Shown here in pieces: positions 8,481 to 15,638 of a DNA stretch of 64,000 nucleotides. Location: assembly GCF_004363005.1 (NCBI RefSeq), contig NZ_SNYH01000007.1:124001-188000 (forward strand), read 5' to 3'. A model generated the notes under the pieces. It saw only the letters and a program-made list of their open reading frames with translations. It did not search any database and was not told the DNA's origin. The stretch's first letter is position 1. Each line of letters starts with the position of its first letter. The translations under genes were made by a program, and so were the position numbers. Source of the DNA: Tenacibaculum caenipelagi. GTDB lineage: Bacteria > Bacteroidota > Bacteroidia > Flavobacteriales > Flavobacteriaceae.

Positions 8481-9854
8481 TCACACAGTTAATTCTTTTA
8501 TAGCATGCAATTTAGGAACGAATACATTCCATTTTTTTTCTTTTTGTATTTTTAATCTTAAAGCATCCAAAGCTGTTTGCTCTCCATGCACAAGAAACAC
8601 TTCTTCTGGTATATTTTTAATTTCACTTAACCAATTCAACAAGTCTTGTTGGTCTGCATGCGCTGATAAACTTTCTATATTTCTCACCTTTGCTTTCACA
8701 GGAAAATATCGTCCAAAGAATTTTATTTCATGACATCCTTCCTGTAATTGTCTTCCTCTTGTTCCTTCTGCCTGATATCCTACTAATAAAATAGTAGTTG
8801 TCGGTTCATCTATCAACTGACTTAAATAGGTTAAAACCCTACCTCCTGTCACCATTCCGCTTCCTGCAATTATTATTTTCGATCTAGAATCATCTATAGT
8901 TTCCCAAGTTTCTCTATACGATTCAATAATATTCATGTGACTACACATCGCTTTATACTCATTCATAGGTAGTTTATGCCATTGAAGATATCGTTTAAAA
9001 ACTTCTAAAACATTATTTCCCATCGGGCTATCAACAAAAATTGGAATGCCCGGAATTTTATTTTTCTTATAGAGTTTCCACAAGATATACATCAATATTT
9101 GCAAACGCTCTACTGCAAAACTGGGAATTATTAAGTTCCCTTTATTCAAAATTGTCTCCTCTATAAACTCTGATAAAATTTCTTCAATATCTTCTTGCGG
9201 GTGCAACTTATGACCATACGTACTTTCCAAAAAAAGATAATCTGCCCATCGTGGTTTTTTAGGTGCTGCTAATAAATAATCATTTACCCTACCAACATCT
9301 CCAGAAAACACAAATCTTTTTTTGTTAATCTCCAATTCAATAAAAGTAGCTCCTATGATATGTCCATTGTATTGAAACCTATACGATATCTCTTTTGATA
9401 AAGACTCCCATTTCCCCTCTTCCTTTGGTTCAAATAACCCTATGGTTTTTTCTGCTTCAGTTACCGTATAAAAAGGTAACACAGGGTTGTGCTTACTATA
9501 GTTTTCTTCAGCAGCCTTTTCTGCTTCTTCTTCATGAATTTTTGCACTGTCTTTTAAAATAATTTCTGCGATTGCCAATGTAGGGCTTGTTCCTATTATT
9601 TTTCCTCTAAACCCTTGTTTATATAACCTTGGTAAAAAACCTACATGATCTAAATGTCCGTGAGTTAACAATACTACATCAATCTTTTCTACATCAAAAG
9701 GAAGCTCTTTCCAGTTCAGCTCACGAAGTTCTTTGACTCCTTGAAACATACCGCAATCAATCATAAGCTGTTTATCAAAAGCTTCAATCAAGAATTTAGA
9801 ACCAGTAACCGTACCAGCTGCTCCTAAAAAGTGAACTTTTGCTAAGTTGAGCAT
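8481..9854 (-). CDS. Beta-CASP metallo-beta-lactamase-fold RNase
   Basis: 457 residues with every landmark of the CPSF-73/YSH1-like beta-CASP group: GAAGTVTGS (11-19), metal motif H65-G-H67-L-D69-H70, H165, SGD186, the STYG start of the CASP domain (211-214), a PSFAVER motif (244-250), GSGMVTGGR (331-339), SAHAD (397-401) and LVHGE (421-425). These proteins cut RNA with two zinc ions, often both endo- and exonucleolytically. Standard length is 450-470. The gene is 12 bp after the ATP-cone nuclease gene in the operon. In bacteria this branch is less studied than RNase J; a role in RNA decay or maturation in stress is inferred from the neighbours. Confidence 0.92.
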   Translation of the reverse strand: MLNLAKVHFLGAAGTVTGSKFLIEAFDKQLMIDCGMFQGVKELRELNWKELPFDVEKIDVVLLTHGHLDHVGFLPRLYKQGFRGKIIGTSPTLAIAEIILKDSAKIHEEEAEKAAEENYSKHNPVLPFYTVTEAEKTIGLFEPKEEGKWESLSKEISYRFQYNGHIIGATFIELEINKKRFVFSGDVGRVNDYLLAAPKKPRWADYLFLESTYGHKLHPQEDIEEILSEFIEETILNKGNLIIPSFAVERLQILMYILWKLYKKNKIPGIPIFVDSPMGNNVLEVFKRYLQWHKLPMNEYKAMCSHMNIIESYRETWETIDDSRSKIIIAGSGMVTGGRVLTYLSQLIDEPTTTILLVGYQAEGTRGRQLQEGCHEIKFFGRYFPVKAKVRNIESLSAHADQQDLLNWLSEIKNIPEEVFLVHGEQTALDALRLKIQKEKKWNVFVPKLHAIKELTV

Positions 9855-9866
9855 ACTTGTAGTGTT

Positions 9867-10715
9867 TTAGCTATTACATAATTGATCTATTTCTGTGAGA
9901 ATTCTTTTCTTTCTCACATCTGAAACCCCTAAGTGATCTAAGTAAAAATTATCTTTTATCAACTCTCTACACAATACTATATCTCTATTCAGTAAAAACT
10001 GTTTTTCTCTATTCGTTAATAATGTAGATACTGTAATAGGGTATAGTCCCAAACGGTCAATTATATCTTTTAAACTATTCTTACTTGGATAATCCCAACT
10101 TAACAAATACAAGCCTACACAATTACCATATTGAATGGCGTCTTTTGTAAAACGGGTATTGGTTACCACCCAACCTTGAGTTAAAGTGGTCTCATGCTTT
10201 TTAAATGTGTTCCAATAATTTTTTACATCTTTATAACGAGAACGTATATATAGCGGGATTTTAATATTACACACAAGCCCCCTTTCACTATGAAACTTAC
10301 ATTCTACAACTATTGTTTCATTATTTTTATGTGCCAAAACATCAACTTCATGTTCCACACACTCACCTTGCAAAATTGCTCCAACCGTAACTTTATATCC
10401 AGAGAACTTTAAAATAGTTCCTATAAAATGTTCAAAAGGAAAACCAGTAGGCCCTAATTCGTATATCGCTTTTTTTAATTTATATTTTGAAGCTAATACT
10501 CTCTTTTTTTTCTTTAACAAAGCGAAAGCTCTATTGTAAATTTCTTTGGTAGTAATTCCTTCATATAACTCTTCTTGAACAGTTTGCAGAATATATTCTA
10601 CCACTTCATCATTTGCCCCAGTTCTTTTAAGAGATTTTTTTAGCTTAGCTAATGAAAATTGTACCACTTGACCTGAAGCTTTCACAATTGATATTTTATT
10701 TGAACTAGTTTTCAT
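9867..10715 (-). CDS. ATP-cone domain fused to Mrr-like PD-(D/E)XK nuclease
   Basis: 282 residues. Residues 7-90 form an ATP-cone, the nucleotide-sensing domain of ribonucleotide reductase and NrdR (start ISIVKASGQVVQFSLAKL; end ASKYKLKKAIYELG). Residues 94-215 form a restriction-endonuclease fold of the Mrr type: FEHFIGTILKFSGYKV helix, then E123-V-D125 and E138-C-K140 as the metal-binding triad. The rest is basic and helical. The start ATG overlaps the previous gene by 11 bp, indicating coupled translation. Domain order says nuclease activity may depend on ATP or dATP binding; substrate (DNA or RNA) cannot be told from sequence. Confidence 0.85.
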   Translation of the reverse strand: MKTSSNKISIVKASGQVVQFSLAKLKKSLKRTGANDEVVEYILQTVQEELYEGITTKEIYNRAFALLKKKKRVLASKYKLKKAIYELGPTGFPFEHFIGTILKFSGYKVTVGAILQGECVEHEVDVLAHKNNETIVVECKFHSERGLVCNIKIPLYIRSRYKDVKNYWNTFKKHETTLTQGWVVTNTRFTKDAIQYGNCVGLYLLSWDYPSKNSLKDIIDRLGLYPITVSTLLTNREKQFLLNRDIVLCRELIKDNFYLDHLGVSDVRKKRILTEIDQLCNS

Positions 10716-11115
10716 CTTTAAAAAAATCTCTAACTAGAGCCTTTACTTGATTATCTGTCATACTATCAACCCTTTGAACTGTTTTAACCTTAGCATTTAA
10801 CTCTCTATGTGAAGTTTCTAACTCTTTCTTAAACTTTTCGGAAGTTTCTGCAGGACCAAAAATGGCTAATGAATCAGCATTATCTACTTCTTCTACAAGA
10901 TTACTAAAGTATCTTTTTGTTTGATGTTTTTCTCTTTCTAAGTACTTACTATCTTGAACTACATCTTGCGGACCTCCTTTAAATCGAGTTCCAGAACCTC
11001 CATGAATATGAAATGTTTCAATGTTAGATTCTATCTTTTTCATATTCTCTATACCATCTTCAATAGTTATAACAAGAGCTTTCTCTTTGTCTAACCAAAC
11101 ACCAATATTTTTCAT
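10705..11115 (-). CDS. eRF1-like (baeRF-type) protein
   Basis: 136 residues starting MKNIGVWLDKEKALVITIEDG. The pattern of GVW-D-x-K-A-V/L, a central HGGSGTRFKGGPQDV loop and the late IFGPAETSEKFKKELE segment is that of small bacterial proteins related to eRF1/Dom34 domains, sometimes labelled translational machinery proteins. Such proteins are thought to act on ribosomes, but function is mostly predicted. It lies 10 bp after a USP gene and overlaps the ATP-cone nuclease gene by 11 bp, so all three should be made together. Assignment rests on pattern memory, not a profile search. Confidence 0.65.
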   Translation of the reverse strand: MKNIGVWLDKEKALVITIEDGIENMKKIESNIETFHIHGGSGTRFKGGPQDVVQDSKYLEREKHQTKRYFSNLVEEVDNADSLAIFGPAETSEKFKKELETSHRELNAKVKTVQRVDSMTDNQVKALVRDFFKDEN

Positions 11116-11125
11116 TGTTTTCTTT

Positions 11126-11983
11126 TTAGTTTCTTAAATCATGTAATACTAACACAGGTACTTTTAACTTATACCCTACTTCTTTTACTAATGGTTTTGA
11201 GAATATAGTATCAAAAAATGCGTGCTTTTTGTTTATAAAAGCTACCATATCACTATCTCTACTTTCAACAAAACATTTTATTGCCATAGATACAGTAATA
11301 CAAGACAATGAATGAAAAGAATAGTTCAATCCTTCAAAATATTCTTCTAACATCTCTTTGCGCTCTTTTTGATTTTTATCTATATCATCATTATTAGTAA
11401 TATGTAACACTCTTAAAGATGCGTTACAGGTTCTAACAATATCTATTAAATAAGTTAATTCTCTTTTTTTATAATGAGTTCTATAACTTGTTGGAAAAAC
11501 AATTTCTTTTGGTATTTTTTTCTGAGCTTTTTTAGGCACCACTAAAACAGGACAATTACGAATCTTCTCCATTATTTGTATTGCATTACTACCAAAAACA
11601 GAACTTTTATCATCTGTAAGACCTTTAGTAGCCATTATCACCATTTCTATATCTTTTTGTTCAACAACCTCATCTACTATGTTCAATAATGATTCACCAT
11701 TTAACGATAGATAATTAAATTGATGAAAAGGATTTTGTTCTTCTTTAGATTCTATTCGTTTTGAAACTCTATCAAGACCAAGTAATGATTTTTCCTTTGG
11801 TTCATCATATCCTTTTTCTCTTGGTTTAGGAGGGATTATATCTTCTATTAAATTGTAAACTGTTTTAAAAACGTTTAACACATAAAAGTCGCACCTTTCA
11901 GTTTTGAACAATTCTAAAGCATAGGCTATTGCATTATATGACGTCTCTGAAAAATCGGTTAGTAATAAAATCTTTTTTTTCAT
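11126..11983 (-). CDS. Universal stress protein, tandem domain
   Basis: 285 residues; starts MKKKILLLTDFSETSYNAI. Domain 1 has the loop in altered form, ATKGLTDDKSSVFGSN, where the first glycine is Ala, so ATP binding is doubtful. Domain 2 from PKEIVFPTSY has INKKHAFFDTIF, the KH-x-FF pattern shared with the USPs at 1050 and 1954. Second gene of the minus-strand operon, 17 bp after the membrane-protein gene and 10 bp before the eRF1-like gene. Its resemblance to the plus-strand USPs suggests local duplication. Confidence 0.93.
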   Translation of the reverse strand: MKKKILLLTDFSETSYNAIAYALELFKTERCDFYVLNVFKTVYNLIEDIIPPKPREKGYDEPKEKSLLGLDRVSKRIESKEEQNPFHQFNYLSLNGESLLNIVDEVVEQKDIEMVIMATKGLTDDKSSVFGSNAIQIMEKIRNCPVLVVPKKAQKKIPKEIVFPTSYRTHYKKRELTYLIDIVRTCNASLRVLHITNNDDIDKNQKERKEMLEEYFEGLNYSFHSLSCITVSMAIKCFVESRDSDMVAFINKKHAFFDTIFSKPLVKEVGYKLKVPVLVLHDLRN

Positions 11984-12000
11984 TTTGTTTTAAATTCAAC

Positions 12001-12387
12001 TTAAAAAGGAACAATACCATAAGCTTCATTAAGCATAAACAATCCTAAAAAAAACAACAGTATATACATAGCTTGTATAAATTTAAGATTTGTTTGCTCC
12101 AGCCAACCAATAGCCCTTTTAGGAAAAGTAAATAAAACAATCCCCTTTATTAAAGCCAGCCAACCAAATAAAGTTACCAATAACTTTATATTTGATTCCC
12201 ATATGTTATGAGCTAAAACATTAAGCAACCCTATAATAATTGCAAAGAGTGAAAGGACAATTAAAAATCGTGCGTCTTTTAAATTATCTACTATTTGCTT
12301 TACTCTTTTAGGGTTAAAACTCAATACAAAAAAGAAAATGATACAATACCACCCCCAAAACTTTAGTAAAAAAATTGAAATATCCAT
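12001..12387 (-). CDS. Four-helix membrane protein of unknown function
   Basis: 128 residues with four predicted membrane helices: about 7-24, 43-62, 70-88 and 103-122. The short loop with FPKRAIGWLEQTN between helices 3 and 4 is basic and likely cytoplasmic. No known motif was found. It is the first gene of the six-gene minus-strand operon and lies directly after the FNR-type promoter at 12411-12453, so it is expected to be induced with the USP and nucleases. A role in signalling or membrane stress is a guess. Confidence 0.8.
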   Translation of the reverse strand: MDISIFLLKFWGWYCIIFFFVLSFNPKRVKQIVDNLKDARFLIVLSLFAIIIGLLNVLAHNIWESNIKLLVTLFGWLALIKGIVLFTFPKRAIGWLEQTNLKFIQAMYILLFFLGLFMLNEAYGIVPF

Positions 12388-12410
12388 AACTCATAGTTTT
12401 ATACGCCTTA

Positions 12411-12453
12411 TAAAGATACAAACATAACCTGTTGATTTCCATGATTTTTATCA
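12411..12453 (-). promoter_or_regulatory. FNR/CRP-type box plus -7 element of the stress operon
   Basis: TGATTTTTATCA-type half-sites (12442-12453 on the plus strand; TGAT-N4-ATCA) lie upstream of the minus-strand operon. Reading the minus strand, TATCTTTA (complement of 12411-12418) is the -7-like element and its centre is 33 bp from the box centre, the same as at 983 and 2948. On the plus strand no -7 element is found at that distance, so the site faces the operon and not the lipoprotein gene at 12611. Confidence 0.65.
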
Positions 12454-12610
12454 TTTCTACGAAAAATATTTTGCCTGTACTTAAAATACACAAAGGTTTT
12501 CCATTTTGATTCCCTTAGAAAAACACTTCTTTATTCAAAGCCTTTTTCTCTTTAAATTAATTGATAAATCACTAAATTTACTTACTTATAAAAATCAATA
12601 AAACTGTCAA

Positions 12611-13072
12611 ATGAAAAACACCAAACCCTTCTTTCTTTTAATTTTTATTGCCGCTTTTCTTTCCTCTTGCAGCATACTTAAAACAGCTCCTTACGACCAG
12701 TACTCTTTTCAAAAAACTATTGAAATAAAAATTGATGCTAATCATCTAATAGAAAAGGCTGAAAATTCTTATCAAGAAAATATTTCTGAAATTCAAGAAT
12801 TGAAAAGTGAGATTGCTAAAATTGTTGAATACGAGAAATACAGACCTAACAATGAAATAACCTATAAAATGTGGCTACTTATAGCTAATAAGGATAAAAA
12901 CTTACTTGCTGGTTTTTTAAAGCGATGGGAAGAGAAGGGTAAACTATCTTCTTTTTTTATTACAGAAGCTAAAGGGCAAATTACCGAGGCTTTTGACTTG
13001 TTACTTCAATACGAGAGTAAAAAAGAACCCGCCACTAAAAATCAATTATTAGAACTTCTTTCAAACAATTAA
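12611..13072 (+). CDS. Small lipoprotein of unknown function
   Basis: 153 residues with a lipoprotein signal ending in LSSC (Cys about residue 20). The mature part is mainly helical and charged (ENISEIQELKSEIAKIVEY), with no catalytic motif. It is followed after 6 bp by another small unknown gene, forming a two-gene unit with a shared terminator. It is transcribed away from the FNR-controlled operon; no consensus -7 element was found for it. I do not recognise the family. Confidence 0.8.
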   Translation: MKNTKPFFLLIFIAAFLSSCSILKTAPYDQYSFQKTIEIKIDANHLIEKAENSYQENISEIQELKSEIAKIVEYEKYRPNNEITYKMWLLIANKDKNLLAGFLKRWEEKGKLSSFFITEAKGQITEAFDLLLQYESKKEPATKNQLLELLSNN

Positions 13073-13078
13073 TTCGCT

Positions 13079-13402
13079 ATGGATTTCGAAAAAATATTAC
13101 AAGAATTAAAAAAATCGCTAATCACACTATTTAATGATAAGTTTAGTGAGTTTTCACAAGAATCAAAAAAAGACATCACTGCTTTTCTAAACGAATCTAA
13201 AGACAAACTTGAAAGATGGACTACTTTATTAAAACAAGGAAAGCTTACACTAGACGACTTTGAATGGTTAATGCAGAGTCAAAAAGATTTATTTCATCTT
13301 AAAGCACTACAAGCCGTAGGTGTTTCAAAGATTAGCTTAGGACACTTTAAAAACAAAATTATCAAGACGATTGTCAATACTGTTAAAGTCTTGGTTTTTT
13401 AA
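13079..13402 (+). CDS. Small helical protein of unknown function
   Basis: 107 residues, predicted mostly helical and cytoplasmic: MDFEKILQELKKSLITLF at the start, a central acidic/lysine-rich helix, and a more hydrophobic, glycine-containing end (VGVSKISLGHFKNKIIKTIV). No signal peptide and no known motif. It starts 6 bp after the lipoprotein stop and its own stop touches the bidirectional terminator. Co-occurrence with the lipoprotein suggests a shared role, which remains unknown. Confidence 0.75.
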   Translation: MDFEKILQELKKSLITLFNDKFSEFSQESKKDITAFLNESKDKLERWTTLLKQGKLTLDDFEWLMQSQKDLFHLKALQAVGVSKISLGHFKNKIIKTIVNTVKVLVF

Positions 13403-13441
13403 AAAAATAAAACCTCATGGATACTCATGAGGTTTTATTTT
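13403..13441. terminator. Bidirectional terminator overlapping a coding end
   Basis: A hairpin with arms AAAATAAAACCTCATG and its complement around a short loop. One arm encodes the last residues (N-K-T-S) and stop of the convergent patatin gene, and the other begins right after the stop codon at 13402. Confidence 0.88.
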
Positions 13442-14957
13442 TTCGTTGTTCAATTAAAAACTTGGGGTTTTTCTGAAACTCTTTCCATAAAAGTAACAAC
13501 TCTTTAAAAAGAGGCATTGTGTTCACCTCTTCTCCATGCTGAACAATCATATATGCTAATAAATTATAACATGTAGTATATTCGCCACAAGCAATAACAG
13601 TATCTAACATATTTGCTGCTTTATCTTTTTTGGTAAACCACAAGGTGGTACCAAACGATGTACTTTTTTTCGAATTATTAATAATTGCTTCGCTTATTTC
13701 ACCCGTATGAGCAACAATTTCCTTCCACTTTTTTTCATTCTCTGGCTGAGTTGTTTGGTTGCCTGACACATCTGTACACCTTAATTCATATACTGTAGAT
13801 GTTATAATTTTATTAGGAAAAGTACTATAAATAGCATTCGTATTCTGTCTTCTATCATTCTTGAGAAAAACCACACTTGCCATACGTACCAAAGACTTAG
13901 CTCTATTAAGTATATAAAATCCTACTCTTCTTGGCGGTAAATATAATTTTTGATCTATTCCTGTTTCTTTCTGCATTAATCTGGATAGCGAAAAAAACAA
14001 AAAATGAATACACACTAAAAATGCTAATATAACAACACTAACGGTGTACGACGCCCACCATTTTTGCACTCCGAAAAATACCGTAGTCATTAACACAAAC
14101 AACAGTGTAAAAGCACTTGATATGTATGAAACATATTTGTTAAACTTTGAATCTGAAGCAAATTTAAATCCCTCTCCTGGATACGGTGAAGAAACATCAC
14201 ACAAGAGAAACACATCATAGTCTTCACTTTTTTCGTCACACTTATTTTGTGTTTCAGATACAAATACAGAAGCTCCTTGATTATCTACAATTCCACCATC
14301 CATCAATCCTATTTCTTCCAAATCATTATGCTTAGGACTAAAATCATACGGAAAACCCATAGGTTCAAATCCACCAGGAAAAGCAGTTGAAGCAGCAATT
14401 ACATCACCTAATTTAATATCATCTAATACCTCTTTATACTTACTGTGTACCTTACTATTTCCAAACCTTTTTCTATTTCCTCTTATATTCTGAAATCTAA
14501 ATTGGTGAGTACTATCAAAGTCTGTAGCGTTAAAAATCACTCTTTTCAAGTGTGTTTTTTCTTCACTAATCGCATCTTGAATCTGCCCTAAGGTAGTATG
14601 ATTTGTAAAATTATTATACTCAATCGCAAAAGCATTGATTGGATTTTCTCTCTTGTGTTTATTTTCTGGTTGATTCCATATTAAAGGAGATCTTAAATGA
14701 TCAAGTGCATTACCTACTAGTTCATCTTTATTTAACCACTCATAATACTCATCAAAAAAAGTTTTAAAATCTTTTCCTTCTATTTGCGATTGTGAGTATT
14801 TAACCCCAGTAATTGTACCTCCAGATACTGTAGAAATAACTTTTATATTTTCCAACAAACCTACTTTTTCTAATAAAGATAAAGTACCTAAAGAAAAACA
14901 AGCTGCTCTATATCCACCTCCTGAAAAACACAAGGCAATAGACTTAAATGGTTCCAT
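13425..14957 (-). CDS. Patatin-like phospholipase with membrane anchor
   Basis: 510 residues from the ATG at 14957 (MEPFKSIALCFSGGG); a start four codons earlier is also possible. It hydrolyses acyl esters by a Ser-Asp dyad. Visible motifs: oxyanion loop GGGYRAA, nucleophile elbow TVSGG, where the first position of G-x-S-x-G is Thr, and the Asp motif MDGGIVDNQG in the middle. Two hydrophobic helices follow (YISSAFTLLFVLMTTVFFG and TVSVVILAFLVCIHFLFFSL), so the enzyme is likely tied to the inner membrane, which is unusual for the family. The C-terminal 170 residues are unassigned. It is expressed alone, ending in the terminator shared with the gene at 13079. Confidence 0.88.
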   Translation of the reverse strand: MEPFKSIALCFSGGGYRAACFSLGTLSLLEKVGLLENIKVISTVSGGTITGVKYSQSQIEGKDFKTFFDEYYEWLNKDELVGNALDHLRSPLIWNQPENKHKRENPINAFAIEYNNFTNHTTLGQIQDAISEEKTHLKRVIFNATDFDSTHQFRFQNIRGNRKRFGNSKVHSKYKEVLDDIKLGDVIAASTAFPGGFEPMGFPYDFSPKHNDLEEIGLMDGGIVDNQGASVFVSETQNKCDEKSEDYDVFLLCDVSSPYPGEGFKFASDSKFNKYVSYISSAFTLLFVLMTTVFFGVQKWWASYTVSVVILAFLVCIHFLFFSLSRLMQKETGIDQKLYLPPRRVGFYILNRAKSLVRMASVVFLKNDRRQNTNAIYSTFPNKIITSTVYELRCTDVSGNQTTQPENEKKWKEIVAHTGEISEAIINNSKKSTSFGTTLWFTKKDKAANMLDTVIACGEYTTCYNLLAYMIVQHGEEVNTMPLFKELLLLWKEFQKNPKFLIEQRKNKTS

Positions 14958-14985
14958 GTTTTTATGCAATTTTTGAAGATTGGTT

Positions 14986-15576
14986 TTATTCTCTTAACCC
15001 ATAAAGTCTAGCAACATATTTTCCAACAACATCAAACTCTAAATTTACTTTACTTCCAACTTTAAAATTTTTAAATGTAGTATGTTCAAAAGTATACGGT
15101 ATAATTGCTACGCTAAATTCATCTTTTTTAGAATTCACCACGGTTAAACTCACTCCATTTACCGTAATTGACCCCTTTTCAATCGTAACATTGCTACCAT
15201 CAAAATCGTATGAGAAAGTAAAAACAGTACTTCCATCTGCATCTTGTATATTTTTACAGGTTCCTGTTCTGTCTACATGCCCTTGTACAATATGACCATC
15301 TAAACGAGCTCCTAATTTCATTGCTCTTTCCAGATTTACCTCCTCACCTACTTTCAAATCACCAATATTCGTTTTATCTAAAGTTTCTTTTATGGCTGTA
15401 ACAGTGTATTCATCTTCATCAATAGCTACAACAGTTAAACAAACACCGTTATGTGCTACACTTTGATCTATTTTTAACTCATTCGTAATTGTACTTTCAA
15501 CAGTAAGGTGTAAATTCTCTTTTTCACGTTCAATACCTTTTACAATTCCAAGAGTTTCTATTATTCCGGTAAACAT
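14986..15576 (-). CDS. ribE: Riboflavin synthase, alpha subunit
   Basis: 196 residues from the ATG at 15576, the canonical MFTGIIETLG start; the longer frame to 15609 is rejected because the first residues are the conserved N-terminus. It joins two molecules of 6,7-dimethyl-8-ribityllumazine to give riboflavin. Two lumazine-binding domains in tandem are clear from the repeated NGVCLTVV (domain 1) and NGVSLTVV (domain 2). Divergently transcribed from pdxA across a 62 bp gap. No FMN riboswitch is visible in that gap, which is too short for one. Confidence 0.97.
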   Translation of the reverse strand: MFTGIIETLGIVKGIEREKENLHLTVESTITNELKIDQSVAHNGVCLTVVAIDEDEYTVTAIKETLDKTNIGDLKVGEEVNLERAMKLGARLDGHIVQGHVDRTGTCKNIQDADGSTVFTFSYDFDGSNVTIEKGSITVNGVSLTVVNSKKDEFSVAIIPYTFEHTTFKNFKVGSKVNLEFDVVGKYVARLYGLRE

Positions 15577-15638
15577 TCTATAAAATTTAGTTACTTTTGT
15601 TAGCATCAAAAATACAACTTTACCTACGAAAGTATACT

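Noticed and set aside
8481..10715. Restriction-modification system
   Set aside because: The Mrr-like protein has no methylase or specificity partner; its neighbours are stress and RNA proteins.
12557..12570. TTGATAAATCA, similar to the FNR-type box
   Set aside because: The half-sites are only 2 bases apart instead of 4, and no -7 element lies 33 bp away.
15577..15638. FMN riboswitch before ribE
   Set aside because: The divergent gap is 62 bp, far shorter than an FMN riboswitch, and no conserved core is seen.
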